Shown here: positions 1 to 8,810 of the stretch, one piece after another | Layout of the letters: the number at the start of each line of letters is the position of its first letter | How positions within the stretch are numbered: position 1 is the first letter of the stretch | From: Udaeobacter sp025935755 | GTDB lineage: Bacteria > Verrucomicrobiota > Verrucomicrobiia > Chthoniobacterales > UBA10450 | Direction of reading: 5' to 3' | Length of the DNA stretch: 55,779 nt | NCBI GenBank assembly: GCA_036278715.1 | Contig: DASUKN010000024.1 | Location: 1 to 55,779, forward strand | Notes under the pieces: model-generated | What the model saw: the letters and a program-made list of their open reading frames with translations, nothing else | Databases searched by the model: none | Told to the model about the DNA's origin: nothing | Made by a program: the position numbers and the translations under genes

Positions 1-1
1 A

Positions 2-88
2 GACGTGATCCGCCAGTTGTTTGGTGAAACACACGAGCATGGTGTTGCGCCAAGAGTCACCGTTGCAGAAGCCGCACAGGTAAGCTGA
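2..88 (+). CDS. C-terminal end of an unidentified protein (partial)
   Basis: An open frame enters from the left edge and stops at TGA 86-88. It encodes 28 residues, beginning DVIRQLFGETHEHG and ending AEAAQVS. The residue mix looks like ordinary coding sequence, but the piece is too short to assign to a family. A dispersed palindromic element begins about 10 bases after the stop, which is where such elements usually sit. No function is proposed. Confidence 0.4.
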   Translation, partial: DVIRQLFGETHEHGVAPRVTVAEAAQVS

Positions 89-97
89 CAGTGCAAT

Positions 98-241
98 GTC
101 ATTAACACCGGACTTTAGCCCGGTGGAGAGACCCGCCCAAAAAAGCCGCAAACCGTTTCAACGGCCTTGCCTAACTGATGGAAACCGTTGAAACGGTTTT
201 TCGCGGGTGATGGGGTGTACCACCCGGCCAGGTGTTAATCA
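98..241. repeat. REP/MITE-like palindromic element, copy 1
   Basis: The left end reads TCATTAACACCGG (99-111) and the right end CCAGGTGTTAAT (228-239), forming imperfect terminal inverted repeats. Inside is a perfect 15-bp stem, AAACCGTTTCAACGG (150-164) against its complement at 185-199. The right end overlaps the stop codon of the minus-strand epimerase gene. A second member with the same ends lies at 10863-10974. No transposase is encoded, so it would be non-autonomous. Confidence 0.7.
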
Positions 242-1108
242 TGTGCTGGAAATGGCTCCACGAAAACCGGGCAGCACGCTTCTTTCCATCCCATCGCGGA
301 AGGTTGGATAAGTGGGGCTCCAGCCTAACTGGTGTAATTTTGCGTTGCTAACCCGCTTGTTGGTATCGCCGCGTTTGCGGCCTTGCAGCGATTTTCCAAT
401 CGACGGAACCGATCGATTCAGCCTCTGCGACAACCAGCGGTACCATTCGCTTTGCAAAACAGGCTCATCGTCAACAACGTTGTAGATTTGTCCGGATGTT
501 CGCGCTTCTCGATTCAACAGAAGGAACAGCGCGGACGCGATATCGTCCCGATGCGCTTGATTAATAAATCGATCATTGTTTGGATCGATCGTAGCCGTGC
601 CATTTAGGAATTTGCTCAACAAGGCTGAACGTTGCGGTCCGTAGATGCCGGCGAGCCGCGCAATGATTCCGCCGGTTTCCAAAATTGACTTCTCCACTTC
701 CAGAAGGATCTGACTGGTTTCGCGGAGTGGTTTTGTATCGCTTTGTTCCGTCACGAATGAGCCATCGCGCTGTGCATAGACGCTGGTACTGCTTGTAAAC
801 AGAATTTTGGCTCCGCGGAAACTTTCCACCAGGTGGCGCGCACCACTGAGATAAATCTGCCGGTATCTTTCCGCGTCACCACCGCGCGAGCTGGCACAAT
901 GGATGACGGCATCGAACGAACCTGTATACTTGGCGACCTCACCGCCCTGCGAAAGATCGATCGTGCGTATCGAGTACGGCTTCACTGAAAGCCGCGTTTC
1001 GGATTCTTTCGAGTGCACCCAGCCTTCCACGTTCCAACCGGCTGAATGAAACAAATCGGCGGTCGCCTCTCCAACGTAACCACACCCTGCGATCAAAATT
1101 CGAGGCAT
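239..1108 (-). CDS. NAD(P)-binding extended SDR, YeeZ-type epimerase-like
   Basis: The 289-residue protein opens with a Rossmann dinucleotide motif, GCGYVG, at residues 8-13. SSTSVY around residue 107 supplies the serine region of extended SDRs, and NVVDDEP near residue 214 is the usual C-terminal substrate-domain signature. It resembles the YeeZ-like branch, which has no well-defined substrate. In this branch the active-site Tyr-x3-Lys is often not clear, and no canonical YxxxK stands out here. It is a stand-alone cytoplasmic enzyme downstream of scpA on the same strand, 90 bp away. Family assignment is good; the reaction is unknown. Confidence 0.8.
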   Translation of the reverse strand: MPRILIAGCGYVGEATADLFHSAGWNVEGWVHSKESETRLSVKPYSIRTIDLSQGGEVAKYTGSFDAVIHCASSRGGDAERYRQIYLSGARHLVESFRGAKILFTSSTSVYAQRDGSFVTEQSDTKPLRETSQILLEVEKSILETGGIIARLAGIYGPQRSALLSKFLNGTATIDPNNDRFINQAHRDDIASALFLLLNREARTSGQIYNVVDDEPVLQSEWYRWLSQRLNRSVPSIGKSLQGRKRGDTNKRVSNAKLHQLGWSPTYPTFRDGMERSVLPGFRGAISST

Positions 1109-1198
1109 CAGATGTAAAGCCTACAGTCCTCGACCGATATTTCACTGGCGGATGCGCGCCTTCGCTTATAACAGCGCACGCAACTGCAATTCCGGGTT

Positions 1199-1924
1199 TC
1201 AAGCAGTCGCGCTCGATATTTCAATGTCGTCGAACACGTTTTTCTGAAGCGCGCGCACTTGCTTGAGTCTGATCAATTCCAGAAGCGCGAGAAAGGTGAC
1301 AATCACTTCGATTCTGGATGCAGCCTCGCTAAACAAATCCGAAAAGCAGAAGTGAGTGCCGGTCGCAACGCGCTGCAGAATTGCATCGATCTTTTCTGAC
1401 ACACTAAAACGTTCATTGAAAATCTCCTGCACATCCTGGCGCGCCTCCAGTCGCTTCAGCACGGCTTGGAAAGCATTGATCAGCTGAAAAATTCCGACCT
1501 CGCCCAGACGTAACGGTTCTTGCAGATCCGGCGATGCTCCAGCTTCCCGGATGAAGATTCTTTCTTGTTCCAATGCACGCAGATTCAGTTCGGCGGCAGC
1601 CTCTTTGAATTTTTTGTACTCGATCAGTTGCCGAATTAATTCCCAGCGGGGATCGTCCTCTGCCGCATCTTCTTCAGGCGGCTGTTGATCGCGCGGCAAC
1701 AGGCTTCGGCTTTTTAGATAAATGAGGTTGGCCGCCATCACGATGAATTCGCCGGCCAACTCGATATTCAATTCTTTGAACGCCTGGAGATACTCCAGAT
1801 ATTGGCTGGTGATTCGCTCGAGCGAAATATCGTAGATATCGATTTCGTCCTGTTTGATGAGGTAGAGCAATAGATCGAGCGGGCCCTCAAAGACTTCGAG
1901 CTTAACCTTGTAGTCGGCGTCCAT
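1199..1924 (-). CDS. scpA: Segregation and condensation protein A (kleisin)
   Basis: The 241-residue protein has the usual ScpA length. It begins with the kleisin N-terminal block FEGPLDLLLYLIKQDEIDIY (residues 12-31), which contacts the SMC neck. It ends with a winged-helix block containing VTFLALLELIRLKQV, which binds the SMC head. The middle is acidic and variable, as expected. ScpA joins SMC and ScpB in the bacterial condensin that organises and separates chromosomes. Its partner scpB is not next to it here: rodA lies upstream and an SDR gene downstream. The ATG start keeps the conserved N-terminus intact. Confidence 0.93.
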   Translation of the reverse strand: MDADYKVKLEVFEGPLDLLLYLIKQDEIDIYDISLERITSQYLEYLQAFKELNIELAGEFIVMAANLIYLKSRSLLPRDQQPPEEDAAEDDPRWELIRQLIEYKKFKEAAAELNLRALEQERIFIREAGASPDLQEPLRLGEVGIFQLINAFQAVLKRLEARQDVQEIFNERFSVSEKIDAILQRVATGTHFCFSDLFSEAASRIEVIVTFLALLELIRLKQVRALQKNVFDDIEISSATA

Positions 1925-2034
1925 TTTTTGTCGCCCCGAACTCTACAGGCAAGCACAAGCCAAAGTAAATCGTTTCGGCACGACGAGGCCGTCAACGCGA
2001 CGGATCCCAGCGGTCGTACTTCTAATCGGTCTGG

Positions 2035-3147
2035 TTACGCGGGAATGTTCCGATGAATCCAGACGCTGTTTACCAGGCCCAGGCCGAACATGATCACCAG
2101 CACGAACGAGCCGCTATAGCTGATCAATGGTAACGGCACACCGGTAATTGGCAGCATGGCGATGGTCATCCCTACATTCTGGAAGATATGGGTGAAGATC
2201 AGAGCTGTGACCCCTACCACGAGAAGAAGGCCTAACTGGTCTCCGGCGAAAAAGCCGACGAAAAGACACGTTAACAGGAGCAAAGCAAACGCGCCCATGA
2301 GGACTATGCCGCCTACAAAACCCCATTGCTCGGCAATGGCTGAGAAAATGTAGTCGTTATGCACAGCCGTCGCAGGTAGAAACCCAAGCTCGATCTGGGT
2401 ATTTGGCGCTTTGAAGCCTTTTCCGGACCAGCCGCCTGAGCCGATCGCAATCAATGATTGATTGATCGCCCACGCCGAACCCTGCTTGTCGATATCAGGG
2501 TGCGTGAAAGCGGTGATGCGCTGTTGTTGATAAGGCTTGAGACCGAAATTGATGGCGATCGGGATAAACGCGATTCCGATCAGGATAATGCAAATCAAAT
2601 ATCGCAGCGGGAGACCGGCGACAAACCACAACGCCAGCATCACAGGAACCCAAATAATGACTTCGCCCAGGTCTGGTTGCATCAGGATTAAAAGACACGG
2701 CGCACCGGCGATTGCTCCGGAGAGAAGTAGCCGAAGCGCCGGATGCATTTGGCGAAATTGAGTCAGGAACAATGCTAACACCATTATGCCTGCGACGACG
2801 GCAAGCTGGGCAGGCTGAAAATTGATTGGCCCCAGGTGTAACCAGCTGCGCGCTCCGTAAACTTTGACCCCCATGAACTTGGTCATGATCAGAAATACAA
2901 TGCCTGCAAGATACATCGGCAGGGCGCCCCACCGGATCCAGCGGTAATGCACCAAACTGGTCAGCATGAATGCAAAGACACCGACCGCGACCCAGTTTGC
3001 TTGTTTTCGCCAAAAATCGGCAGCATACGGGTCGCTGCGTGTGGAGGTTGCGCTATAGATGGCAACGACGCCAAAAACAGCGAGGGCCAGCATGATCAGT
3101 AATAGGAGCCAATTTTGGCCGAGCAACTTTCGAAGAAAAGGCGTCAT
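2035..3147 (-). CDS. rodA: RodA/FtsW-family SEDS peptidoglycan polymerase
   Basis: A 370-residue polytopic membrane protein with about ten hydrophobic segments. SEDS signatures are visible: GARSWLHLGPINFQPAQL, QPDLGE, NQSLIAIGSGG, the HNDYIFSAIAEQWG block with the catalytic Asp, and PITGVPLPLISYSGS near the end. SEDS proteins polymerise lipid II with a class B PBP; the length and the DYIF region favour RodA (cell elongation) over FtsW. Compared with textbook RodA, the usual FQPSE-K element reads FQPAQLAVV and DLGT reads DLGE, so two conserved polar positions are substituted. No mre genes or PBP2 lie beside it in the window. Confidence 0.88.
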   Translation of the reverse strand: MTPFLRKLLGQNWLLLLIMLALAVFGVVAIYSATSTRSDPYAADFWRKQANWVAVGVFAFMLTSLVHYRWIRWGALPMYLAGIVFLIMTKFMGVKVYGARSWLHLGPINFQPAQLAVVAGIMVLALFLTQFRQMHPALRLLLSGAIAGAPCLLILMQPDLGEVIIWVPVMLALWFVAGLPLRYLICIILIGIAFIPIAINFGLKPYQQQRITAFTHPDIDKQGSAWAINQSLIAIGSGGWSGKGFKAPNTQIELGFLPATAVHNDYIFSAIAEQWGFVGGIVLMGAFALLLLTCLFVGFFAGDQLGLLLVVGVTALIFTHIFQNVGMTIAMLPITGVPLPLISYSGSFVLVIMFGLGLVNSVWIHRNIPA

Positions 3148-3428
3148 TTGCTGTCCGTATCGCTTGCCGTTCCGGTGATGTTCCCGGAAACATGGAACGA
3201 TTATACGCAGTTTGCGTTTGCTGCAAAACGGTGACTCCGGATGAACACCGTGCTCGGAGTGATCAAGTAGTCAACGTTTCGCTCAACCGCGTGGTGTTCT
3301 TTCTCTTTTGATGCAAAGAACGGGTTTATCACCAGAGACTTACAACAATCTTCTAGTCAAAAAGTTCCTTCACTTGTCTCTCGATTTGGAGACCAGTAGA
3401 TTACCCCGTCGCGTTTAGCTTTTGGAGC

Positions 3429-3902
3429 ATGGGCATGGGAAGGAAAAAGAAAAAGAAAACGACCAAACGGAAACTGGCGCTCCCGCAATTGCCGATGCAG
3501 CAGCAGCTGAACTTGCGCCACGAAGGGACGCATTTCGATCTGCGCGAGATTTTTGATGATTTGAACCGGCGGCACTTCCGCAAGCGTCTTCGGGGTTACA
3601 GCGTGGAGTGGGGACGCCGGCGAAAACATCGGCCGAGGGAGCAATTCGTTTTCGGCACCATCCAGGAAGAAGATCGGCTGATTCGGATCAATCCAGCGCT
3701 GGACCAGCCCTTTGTTCCGCTATGGTTTTTGCGATACGTGATGTATCACGAGATGCTGCATTCAGTGGTGCCCGACGAAATACTCCCTGGAAACCGGCGG
3801 CGCGTTCATACGGAGGAATTCAATCGACGGGAGCGCAAATTTCCAGATTATCGTCGGGCACGTCGGTGGGAAGACGAAAATCTGTCCAAATTCTTGCGCT
3901 GA
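3429..3902 (+). CDS. SprT-like zinc metalloprotease-fold protein
   Basis: The 157-residue protein carries an HExxH zinc-ligand motif in MYHEMLHSVVP (about residues 103-113), and a further histidine follows in the RRVHTEEF segment. The N-terminus is a lysine-rich tract. SprT-like proteins share the fold of Spartan-type proteases, but most bacterial members are uncharacterised. A GGAG at 3424-3427 is better placed for the second ATG (3435) than for the first (3429), so the true start may be two codons in. It converges with the mini-YbbR/dacA operon. Confidence 0.75.
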   Translation: MGMGRKKKKKTTKRKLALPQLPMQQQLNLRHEGTHFDLREIFDDLNRRHFRKRLRGYSVEWGRRRKHRPREQFVFGTIQEEDRLIRINPALDQPFVPLWFLRYVMYHEMLHSVVPDEILPGNRRRVHTEEFNRRERKFPDYRRARRWEDENLSKFLR

Positions 3903-3949
3903 ACCGAGTGCCTGGCTATGCCGCCGCTTGCGCGGAGATTTTCCGTTCG

Positions 3950-4099
3950 TTACTGCGTTTCGGGAATCTGCGGCCGGGATTGCCTGTCAGACGGCCACGG
4001 CGTCGTCGCTACGTTCTTTTTGATTAGGAACCAAAGCGTCGTCGCCAGCAGGAGCGAGATCAACTTCGCGTGCCAGTTTTTCAGAATCAGTCTCTTCAT
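3950..4099 (-). CDS. Mini YbbR/CdaR-like single-pass membrane peptide
   Basis: A 49-codon frame read out of phase with the end of dacA. It encodes MKRLILKNWHAKLISLLLAT followed by TLWFLIKKN, then a short proline-rich tail. The pattern Asn-Trp-x2-Lys-Leu-x-Ser-Leu-Leu-Leu-Ala-x2-Leu-Trp-Phe is the membrane-anchor signature at the N-terminus of YbbR-domain proteins (CdaR), the usual partner of the diadenylate cyclase CdaA. The extracytoplasmic YbbR repeats are absent. It overlaps dacA by 113 bp and sits where ybbR/cdaR normally follows dacA. There is no strong Shine-Dalgarno, so coupling to dacA translation is likely. Identity is inferred from motif plus position. Confidence 0.6.
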   Translation of the reverse strand: MKRLILKNWHAKLISLLLATTLWFLIKKNVATTPWPSDRQSRPQIPETQ

Positions 4100-4862
4100 A
4101 CTTGCTGTGCAATAAAATTTCGGCAATGCGTTGGCGGAACGTCTCCGGGGTGAAATTGCGCTCGATTCGGCGCCGATGACAAATGGAAATAGCGCCTGTC
4201 TCTTCGGACACGACGACAGCGACGGCATCCGATTCTTCCGTGATTCCGAGTCCGGCGCGGTGGCGCAACCCGAGGCTGCGATCCAGTGTTTCCCGCTGGC
4301 TGACGGGAAAAATGCACGCCGCAGCTGCGATTCGCCCGTTCCGAATGATCACTCCGCCGTCATGCAGTGCGGCTTTCGGATGAAAAATAGTCAGGATCAG
4401 TTCAACAGAAAACTCGCCGTCGATGATCACGCCTGTTTCCTCATAAACGCGAATCGAGGTGTCGCGCTCGATGGCGATCAATGCGCCGAACTGTTTATTT
4501 GCCAACTGCGTCACCGCTTCGGCCAGATCGTGAACCGTCTCGCGTCTCTCACTCGTTAGCGAGAAAATCGGATGTCCTCCAAGAGCAGCCAGGCCACGTC
4601 GCAGCTCCGGTTGGAAAATCACCACCAACGCGATGGCGAGGAAAACTGAGAAACTTCGAACGATCCAGCCAATCACCACCAAATTCAGCAGCGTCGAGAT
4701 GAGGGTGAGCGTAAGAAAAACAATTGCCAGGCCGGTCAATACTTTGGCCCCGCGTGTTCCGCGGAAATAGAGATAGCCGTAATAGATCGCCACCCACAGC
4801 AGAAGGATCTCGACCAGGCTCCGCCAGCCTCTCAGCCATAGATCTATCAATTGATGAATCAT
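3987..4862 (-). CDS. dacA: Diadenylate cyclase CdaA/DacA (c-di-AMP synthase)
   Basis: A 291-residue protein with three N-terminal transmembrane segments (about residues 10-85) followed by a DAC domain. Visible DAC landmarks are FGALIAIER, the DGA-region ALHDGGVIIRNG, and the RHR motif in LGLRHRAGLGITE. It condenses two ATP into c-di-AMP, a signal for osmotic and cell-wall homeostasis. The third residue of the DGA motif is Gly instead of Ala. The hydrophilic C-terminal tail of about 35 residues is encoded over the out-of-frame mini-YbbR gene. The start ATG overlaps the folP stop (ATGA, 4859-4862), so translation is coupled in a folP-dacA-ybbR operon. Confidence 0.93.
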   Translation of the reverse strand: MIHQLIDLWLRGWRSLVEILLLWVAIYYGYLYFRGTRGAKVLTGLAIVFLTLTLISTLLNLVVIGWIVRSFSVFLAIALVVIFQPELRRGLAALGGHPIFSLTSERRETVHDLAEAVTQLANKQFGALIAIERDTSIRVYEETGVIIDGEFSVELILTIFHPKAALHDGGVIIRNGRIAAAACIFPVSQRETLDRSLGLRHRAGLGITEESDAVAVVVSEETGAISICHRRRIERNFTPETFRQRIAEILLHSKYEETDSEKLAREVDLAPAGDDALVPNQKERSDDAVAV

Positions 4863-5710
4863 TTTGCCCTCTGCAGAACCGCTTCAGTTACTCGCAATGC
4901 ATACACGTTCTCTTTCACATCGTGAACACGAAACACGTCCGCGCCTCGCGCGCGCAGAAGCGAAGTCAGCGCAAGGCCGGGTGTGAGCCGGTCACCGATG
5001 CTGGGCGATCCGATCAACTTGCCGAGGAACGATTTCCGGGAAACGCCGACCACCAGGGCTCGATCATGCGTGCGCAACTGTTCTAAGTGCGCCAGCAAAT
5101 CGAGGTTGTGTTCGAGCGTTTTCCCGAAACCAATGCCCGGATCAAACGCAATCGCCATGGGATCAATGTTTAAACCTATGGCGCAGGCATATTGTTGTCG
5201 AAAAAATTCGGAAATTTCCGCGACGACGTCAGTGTATCTAGGCTCCACCTGCATCGTGCGGGGAGTTCCTTGCATGTGCATGATGATCAAGGCCGATCTG
5301 GTTTTGGCGATGAGCGGAAGCATCCGGTCGTCGCCGCGCCCACCGGTCACATCATTCACAATCGAAGCGCCGGCGTCGATCGCCGCACTCGCCACATCCG
5401 CTTTCGACGTATCGATTGAAATGGGTACGTCGAGTTTCGCGCGCAAATTTTTTATCACTGGAAGCACACGACGCAGTTCCTCCTCCGCAGTGATGGGTTG
5501 CGAACCGGGATGCGTCGATTCGCCGCCAATGTCGATGATGTGCGCACCTTCCGCGGCAATTTGTAAGCCGCGGTCTGTGGCTTTGTCTGCCGCGAAAAAT
5601 TCGCCGCCGTCGGAAAATGAATTCGGCGTTACGTTTAAGACCCCCATGATTAACCCATGCCGGGAGAGGTCAAAAACACGCCCACCGATTTTCCAGATCC
5701 TCTCCCGCAT
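4859..5710 (-). CDS. folP: Dihydropteroate synthase
   Basis: The 283-residue TIM-barrel enzyme shows all DHPS signatures: LNVTPNSFSDGG (residues 26-37), IDIGGEST near 60, SIDTSKADV, NDVTGG, MHMQGTP, FDPGIGFGK and GVSRKSFLG. It joins p-aminobenzoate to dihydropterin pyrophosphate in folate synthesis and is the sulfonamide target. Length is normal and no key residue is missing. It is the first gene of a minus-strand operon with dacA; their 4-bp overlap suggests translational coupling. Upstream lies a 206-bp spacer holding a strong dispersed palindrome. Confidence 0.96.
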   Translation of the reverse strand: MRERIWKIGGRVFDLSRHGLIMGVLNVTPNSFSDGGEFFAADKATDRGLQIAAEGAHIIDIGGESTHPGSQPITAEEELRRVLPVIKNLRAKLDVPISIDTSKADVASAAIDAGASIVNDVTGGRGDDRMLPLIAKTRSALIIMHMQGTPRTMQVEPRYTDVVAEISEFFRQQYACAIGLNIDPMAIAFDPGIGFGKTLEHNLDLLAHLEQLRTHDRALVVGVSRKSFLGKLIGSPSIGDRLTPGLALTSLLRARGADVFRVHDVKENVYALRVTEAVLQRAK

Positions 5711-5808
5711 TACGAATCAGACTAACACGAGCGCCTGATTATTCGAAAGCGACGAAAGAAGGCGAACACCGGCACATCAAATGCGAGTTAGCGATGACCG
5801 CCACTCTG

Positions 5809-5904
5809 TCATTCCGGGCGAAGTCGAGAACCCGCGAACCAACCAAACGTGAGGCCTCGGGATCCTTCGCCTCCTCCCGCAGCTGCGGGAGGAGGCTCAG
5901 GATC
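5809..5904. repeat. Dispersed GTCATTCCG-type repeat with long palindrome
   Basis: The element begins TGTCATTCCGGGCGAAGTC, a common dispersed-repeat start, and ends in a 28-bp perfect palindrome at 5869-5896 (half-site GCCTCCTCCCGCAG). Six more base pairs (GATCCT, 5861-5866) extend the stem after two mismatches. Related fragments ending CGCTCGGAATGAC or CGCTCAGAATGAC occur at 10250-10281 and 29267-29355. It lies between the divergent-side start of folP and the end of the PEBP gene. Confidence 0.7.
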
Positions 5905-5916
5905 ACGGTTCTCTCG

Positions 5917-6435
5917 TTACTTCTTTCTCGCGTACCGCCCGATCAGTTCGCCCTGTGCGACCACATGACCTTTCATTGCCTTATCGACTTCGGCCCGCTT
6001 GGCACCGGGCCGTAAATCCAGTTCGCGATCTAGAGCGAAAATCTTGAACGAATAGCGGTGTGTACCGGGAGGAGGGCACGGCCCGCGATAACCTGATTTG
6101 CCAAAGTCATTTGTGCCTTGCATGCCGTTTGTTGCATTGCCTTCCGGAATTGAACTGGTCTGCGGCGGGATATTCCAAATCAACCAATGTGTAAACAATC
6201 CGCCTGGCGCGTCCGGATCGTCGGCGATCAGGACGAGACTCTTCGCGCCCGCCGGAACACCGGTAATGTGCAAAGGCGGGCTGGTGTCGGACCCGTCGCA
6301 CGTGAATTTTGATGGAATGTTGCCGCCTTCCTGGAAAGCAGAACTTGTGATCTTGATCGTCGCTCCTCCGGCCGCATATGACATCATTGCAGGGAAAAGG
6401 ACCGCGAGCGCAGTTCCGGTTAGAGATTTTCCCAT
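5917..6435 (-). CDS. Exported PEBP-family protein (YbhB/YbcL-like)
   Basis: The 172-residue protein starts with a signal peptide (hydrophobic stretch to about residue 22) and then a full PEBP fold. Signatures are DDPDAPGGLFTHWLIWNIP (residues 72-90) and GYRGPCPPPGTHRYSFKIFA, which form the anion-binding pocket. Bacterial YbhB/YbcL proteins have no settled function; Raf-kinase-inhibitor names come from homology only. The ATG at 6435 is preceded by an excellent GGAGGT six bases upstream, which fixes the start. It is probably monocistronic. Confidence 0.88.
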   Translation of the reverse strand: MGKSLTGTALAVLFPAMMSYAAGGATIKITSSAFQEGGNIPSKFTCDGSDTSPPLHITGVPAGAKSLVLIADDPDAPGGLFTHWLIWNIPPQTSSIPEGNATNGMQGTNDFGKSGYRGPCPPPGTHRYSFKIFALDRELDLRPGAKRAEVDKAMKGHVVAQGELIGRYARKK

Positions 6436-6602
6436 TGTAGCACCTCCAATTGAAATCGCGCTAAATCGACCAAATGGAGCATATTATTTGACCAAGTGAT
6501 CGCAAACGAAGTCACGATCAGAGAACAGGTTCTTCAGAGTAGCGCATGCGCTGGCTTGCGGTCGCCTGCGCAAGCCGGAGGCTCGCGTTACCGTCTCGCT
6601 AA

Positions 6603-8810
6603 ATGAAGGACCACGAAGTCAGAATCAGGGAAGAACTTCTCGCGCTTCTGTCCAGGAAGGATTACCGGCCACTCAACAAGGACGAAATCGCGCGGAAACT
6701 TGGCGTGACTGGCAAGACGCGAGTGGCGTTGCGCAAAAATTTGCGCGACCTCGAACGCGCTGGTGAGATCGCACGCATCCGAAAGGAGCGATACGTCTTG
6801 CCGGCGGAAGCCGATTTGGTGACCGGGAAGTTATCGCTTCATCCGTCCGGCTACGGCTTCCTCACATCAGAAAAACCGGGCGAGCAGGATATTTTTATCG
6901 CGGCTGAAAATGTCGGCACAGCGATGCATGGAGATCGCGTTGTGGCGCGTATATCGCCAGAACCCCCTTCCGGACGAATAAAGGGACGTCGCGAAGGTCG
7001 CATAATTCGAATCCTCGAACGCGCTCACGATACCATAGTCGGGACGCTGCAGCGCTCCCGGAATTTTTATTACGTGGTGCCGGATGATCCCCGGTTCGTG
7101 CATGATATATACGTTCGCTCAGACGTTACCGGTGACGGTTCTGCGAGCGGTCGAGTGGGTGCGATTGGCGATAAAGTTGTGGTGCGCCTCGACGATTGGC
7201 AATCGCGCCACGTAAATCCTGAGGGCGAGATTATCGAAGTACTCGGGCCAGCATCCGCGCCAGGCATCGATGTGCTTTCGATCGTTCGGAAATATCATTT
7301 GCCGACCGAATTTCCCTCGGAGGTATTAGAACAGGCGAAGAGTATTCCAGAAAATGTCGATGCGCGGCAAATCTCCGGACGCGAAGATTTACGCGACCAA
7401 TTCATCGTCACCATCGATCCCGATGATGCGCGCGATTTCGATGACGCCATCAACGTGGAGAAGCTTCCAAATGGCGGCTGGCAGCTTGGTGTGCACATCG
7501 CTGATGTTGCCGCCTATGTCGAGCCGGGCAGCGCTTTAGATCGGGAAGCGTTGCGGCGAGGCAACAGTGTTTATCTGCCCGACCGTGTGATCCCAATGCT
7601 GCCGGAGCGGCTGAGCAACGGCGTTTGCAGCCTCAAACCGGAAGTCGATCGCCTCACTCATTCCATCTTCATTCAGTTCGACAAACGCGGCGCTGCCAGA
7701 GGTGCGCGGTTTGCGCGGAGTGTGATTCGCAGTGCGCACCGCCTCACGTACAAACAAGCGTATTCGATTTTGATGTCGCCACCCCGGGACCAATTGGGCG
7801 AACGGCTGCATCTTGCCTGGCAACTTGCAGCGTTACTGCGGCGGAAACGATTCGAACAAGGTTCGTTGGACCTCGATTTTCCAGAGGTCAAAGTCTGGGT
7901 GGACGCAAACGGCAAACCAGTGCGATTGGAGCGCGTCGAGAACGACGAATCGCATCAATTGATTGAAGAATTCATGCTCGCAGCCAACGAAGCGGTCGCG
8001 CGTGAACTGAAAAAGCGCGCAATTCCGACGATCTATCGTGTTCATGAAAATCCCGATCCGGAAAAGCTCGCCGAATACCGTGAGTTCGCGCTGAATTTTG
8101 GCTACAAAATTGGCGATCTGACGCATCGCGCTGAGTTGCAACGATTGCTGGCCGAGATCCGCGGAAAACCCGAGGAACAGGCGTTGAAGGTCGGGCTGCT
8201 TAAAAGTTTAAAACGCGCTCGATACGATCCTCGGGCGCTTGGGCATTATGGTTTGGCGAAGGCGAATTACTTGCATTTTACCAGTCCGATCCGGCGTTAT
8301 GCCGATCTGGTCGTGCATCGCGTGTTAGGTAGTGACGGATCGCTGGGCCGTCCGGGGCGCTCGTCGAGAAGCTATCAAGTGGCGGAGGTCACTTCCATGG
8401 CCGAGCACCTTTCAATCACAGAACGAAATGCTGCCGACGCCGAGATGGACGCAACGCAGATGAAAAAGCTGGAGTTTTTCCAGGAACAACTCGCCGGGCG
8501 TAAGCCGCAGATCTTTTCGGCTACAGTTGTGGACATCCGAAATTACGGATTGATGGTGGAATTACCCGGCGCTCTCATGACCGGACTGATCCATATTTCA
8601 TCGCTCAGCGACGATTTCTATGTGTTTGAGCCTGCGCGGCATCAGCTCGTTGGCAGACGATCACGCAAACGATTCAAGGTTGGTGATGATCTGTCGGTTT
8701 TTGTCGCGCGCGTCGACGTGTTCAAACGGCAGGTGGATTTCGCGATCGCCCCAGCGGCGGAAAAGTCAAAAGCAAACCGCCGGGCGAAAGGTGCCGCGAA
8801 GAATCTTTGA
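6603..8810 (+). CDS. rnr: Ribonuclease R (RNase II/RNB family)
   Basis: The 735-residue exoribonuclease has an N-terminal winged-helix region (residues 1-60), two cold-shock-type OB folds, the RNB catalytic domain with DPDDARDFDDAINVEK (around residues 271-286, active-site aspartates present), TSPIRRYADLVVHR near 560, and a C-terminal S1 domain ending in a basic tail. It degrades structured RNA 3' to 5' and is typically important for rRNA quality control and cold stress. A short hairpin (GGCTTGCG/CGCAAGCC, 6553-6576) lies 27 bases before the ATG and could affect translation. No clear Shine-Dalgarno is present. Confidence 0.95.
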   Translation: MKDHEVRIREELLALLSRKDYRPLNKDEIARKLGVTGKTRVALRKNLRDLERAGEIARIRKERYVLPAEADLVTGKLSLHPSGYGFLTSEKPGEQDIFIAAENVGTAMHGDRVVARISPEPPSGRIKGRREGRIIRILERAHDTIVGTLQRSRNFYYVVPDDPRFVHDIYVRSDVTGDGSASGRVGAIGDKVVVRLDDWQSRHVNPEGEIIEVLGPASAPGIDVLSIVRKYHLPTEFPSEVLEQAKSIPENVDARQISGREDLRDQFIVTIDPDDARDFDDAINVEKLPNGGWQLGVHIADVAAYVEPGSALDREALRRGNSVYLPDRVIPMLPERLSNGVCSLKPEVDRLTHSIFIQFDKRGAARGARFARSVIRSAHRLTYKQAYSILMSPPRDQLGERLHLAWQLAALLRRKRFEQGSLDLDFPEVKVWVDANGKPVRLERVENDESHQLIEEFMLAANEAVARELKKRAIPTIYRVHENPDPEKLAEYREFALNFGYKIGDLTHRAELQRLLAEIRGKPEEQALKVGLLKSLKRARYDPRALGHYGLAKANYLHFTSPIRRYADLVVHRVLGSDGSLGRPGRSSRSYQVAEVTSMAEHLSITERNAADAEMDATQMKKLEFFQEQLAGRKPQIFSATVVDIRNYGLMVELPGALMTGLIHISSLSDDFYVFEPARHQLVGRRSRKRFKVGDDLSVFVARVDVFKRQVDFAIAPAAEKSKANRRAKGAAKNL

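Noticed and set aside
939..1202. Short minus-strand frame next to the epimerase gene
   Set aside because: Overlaps the epimerase gene out of frame and has arbitrary composition, so it is a shadow.
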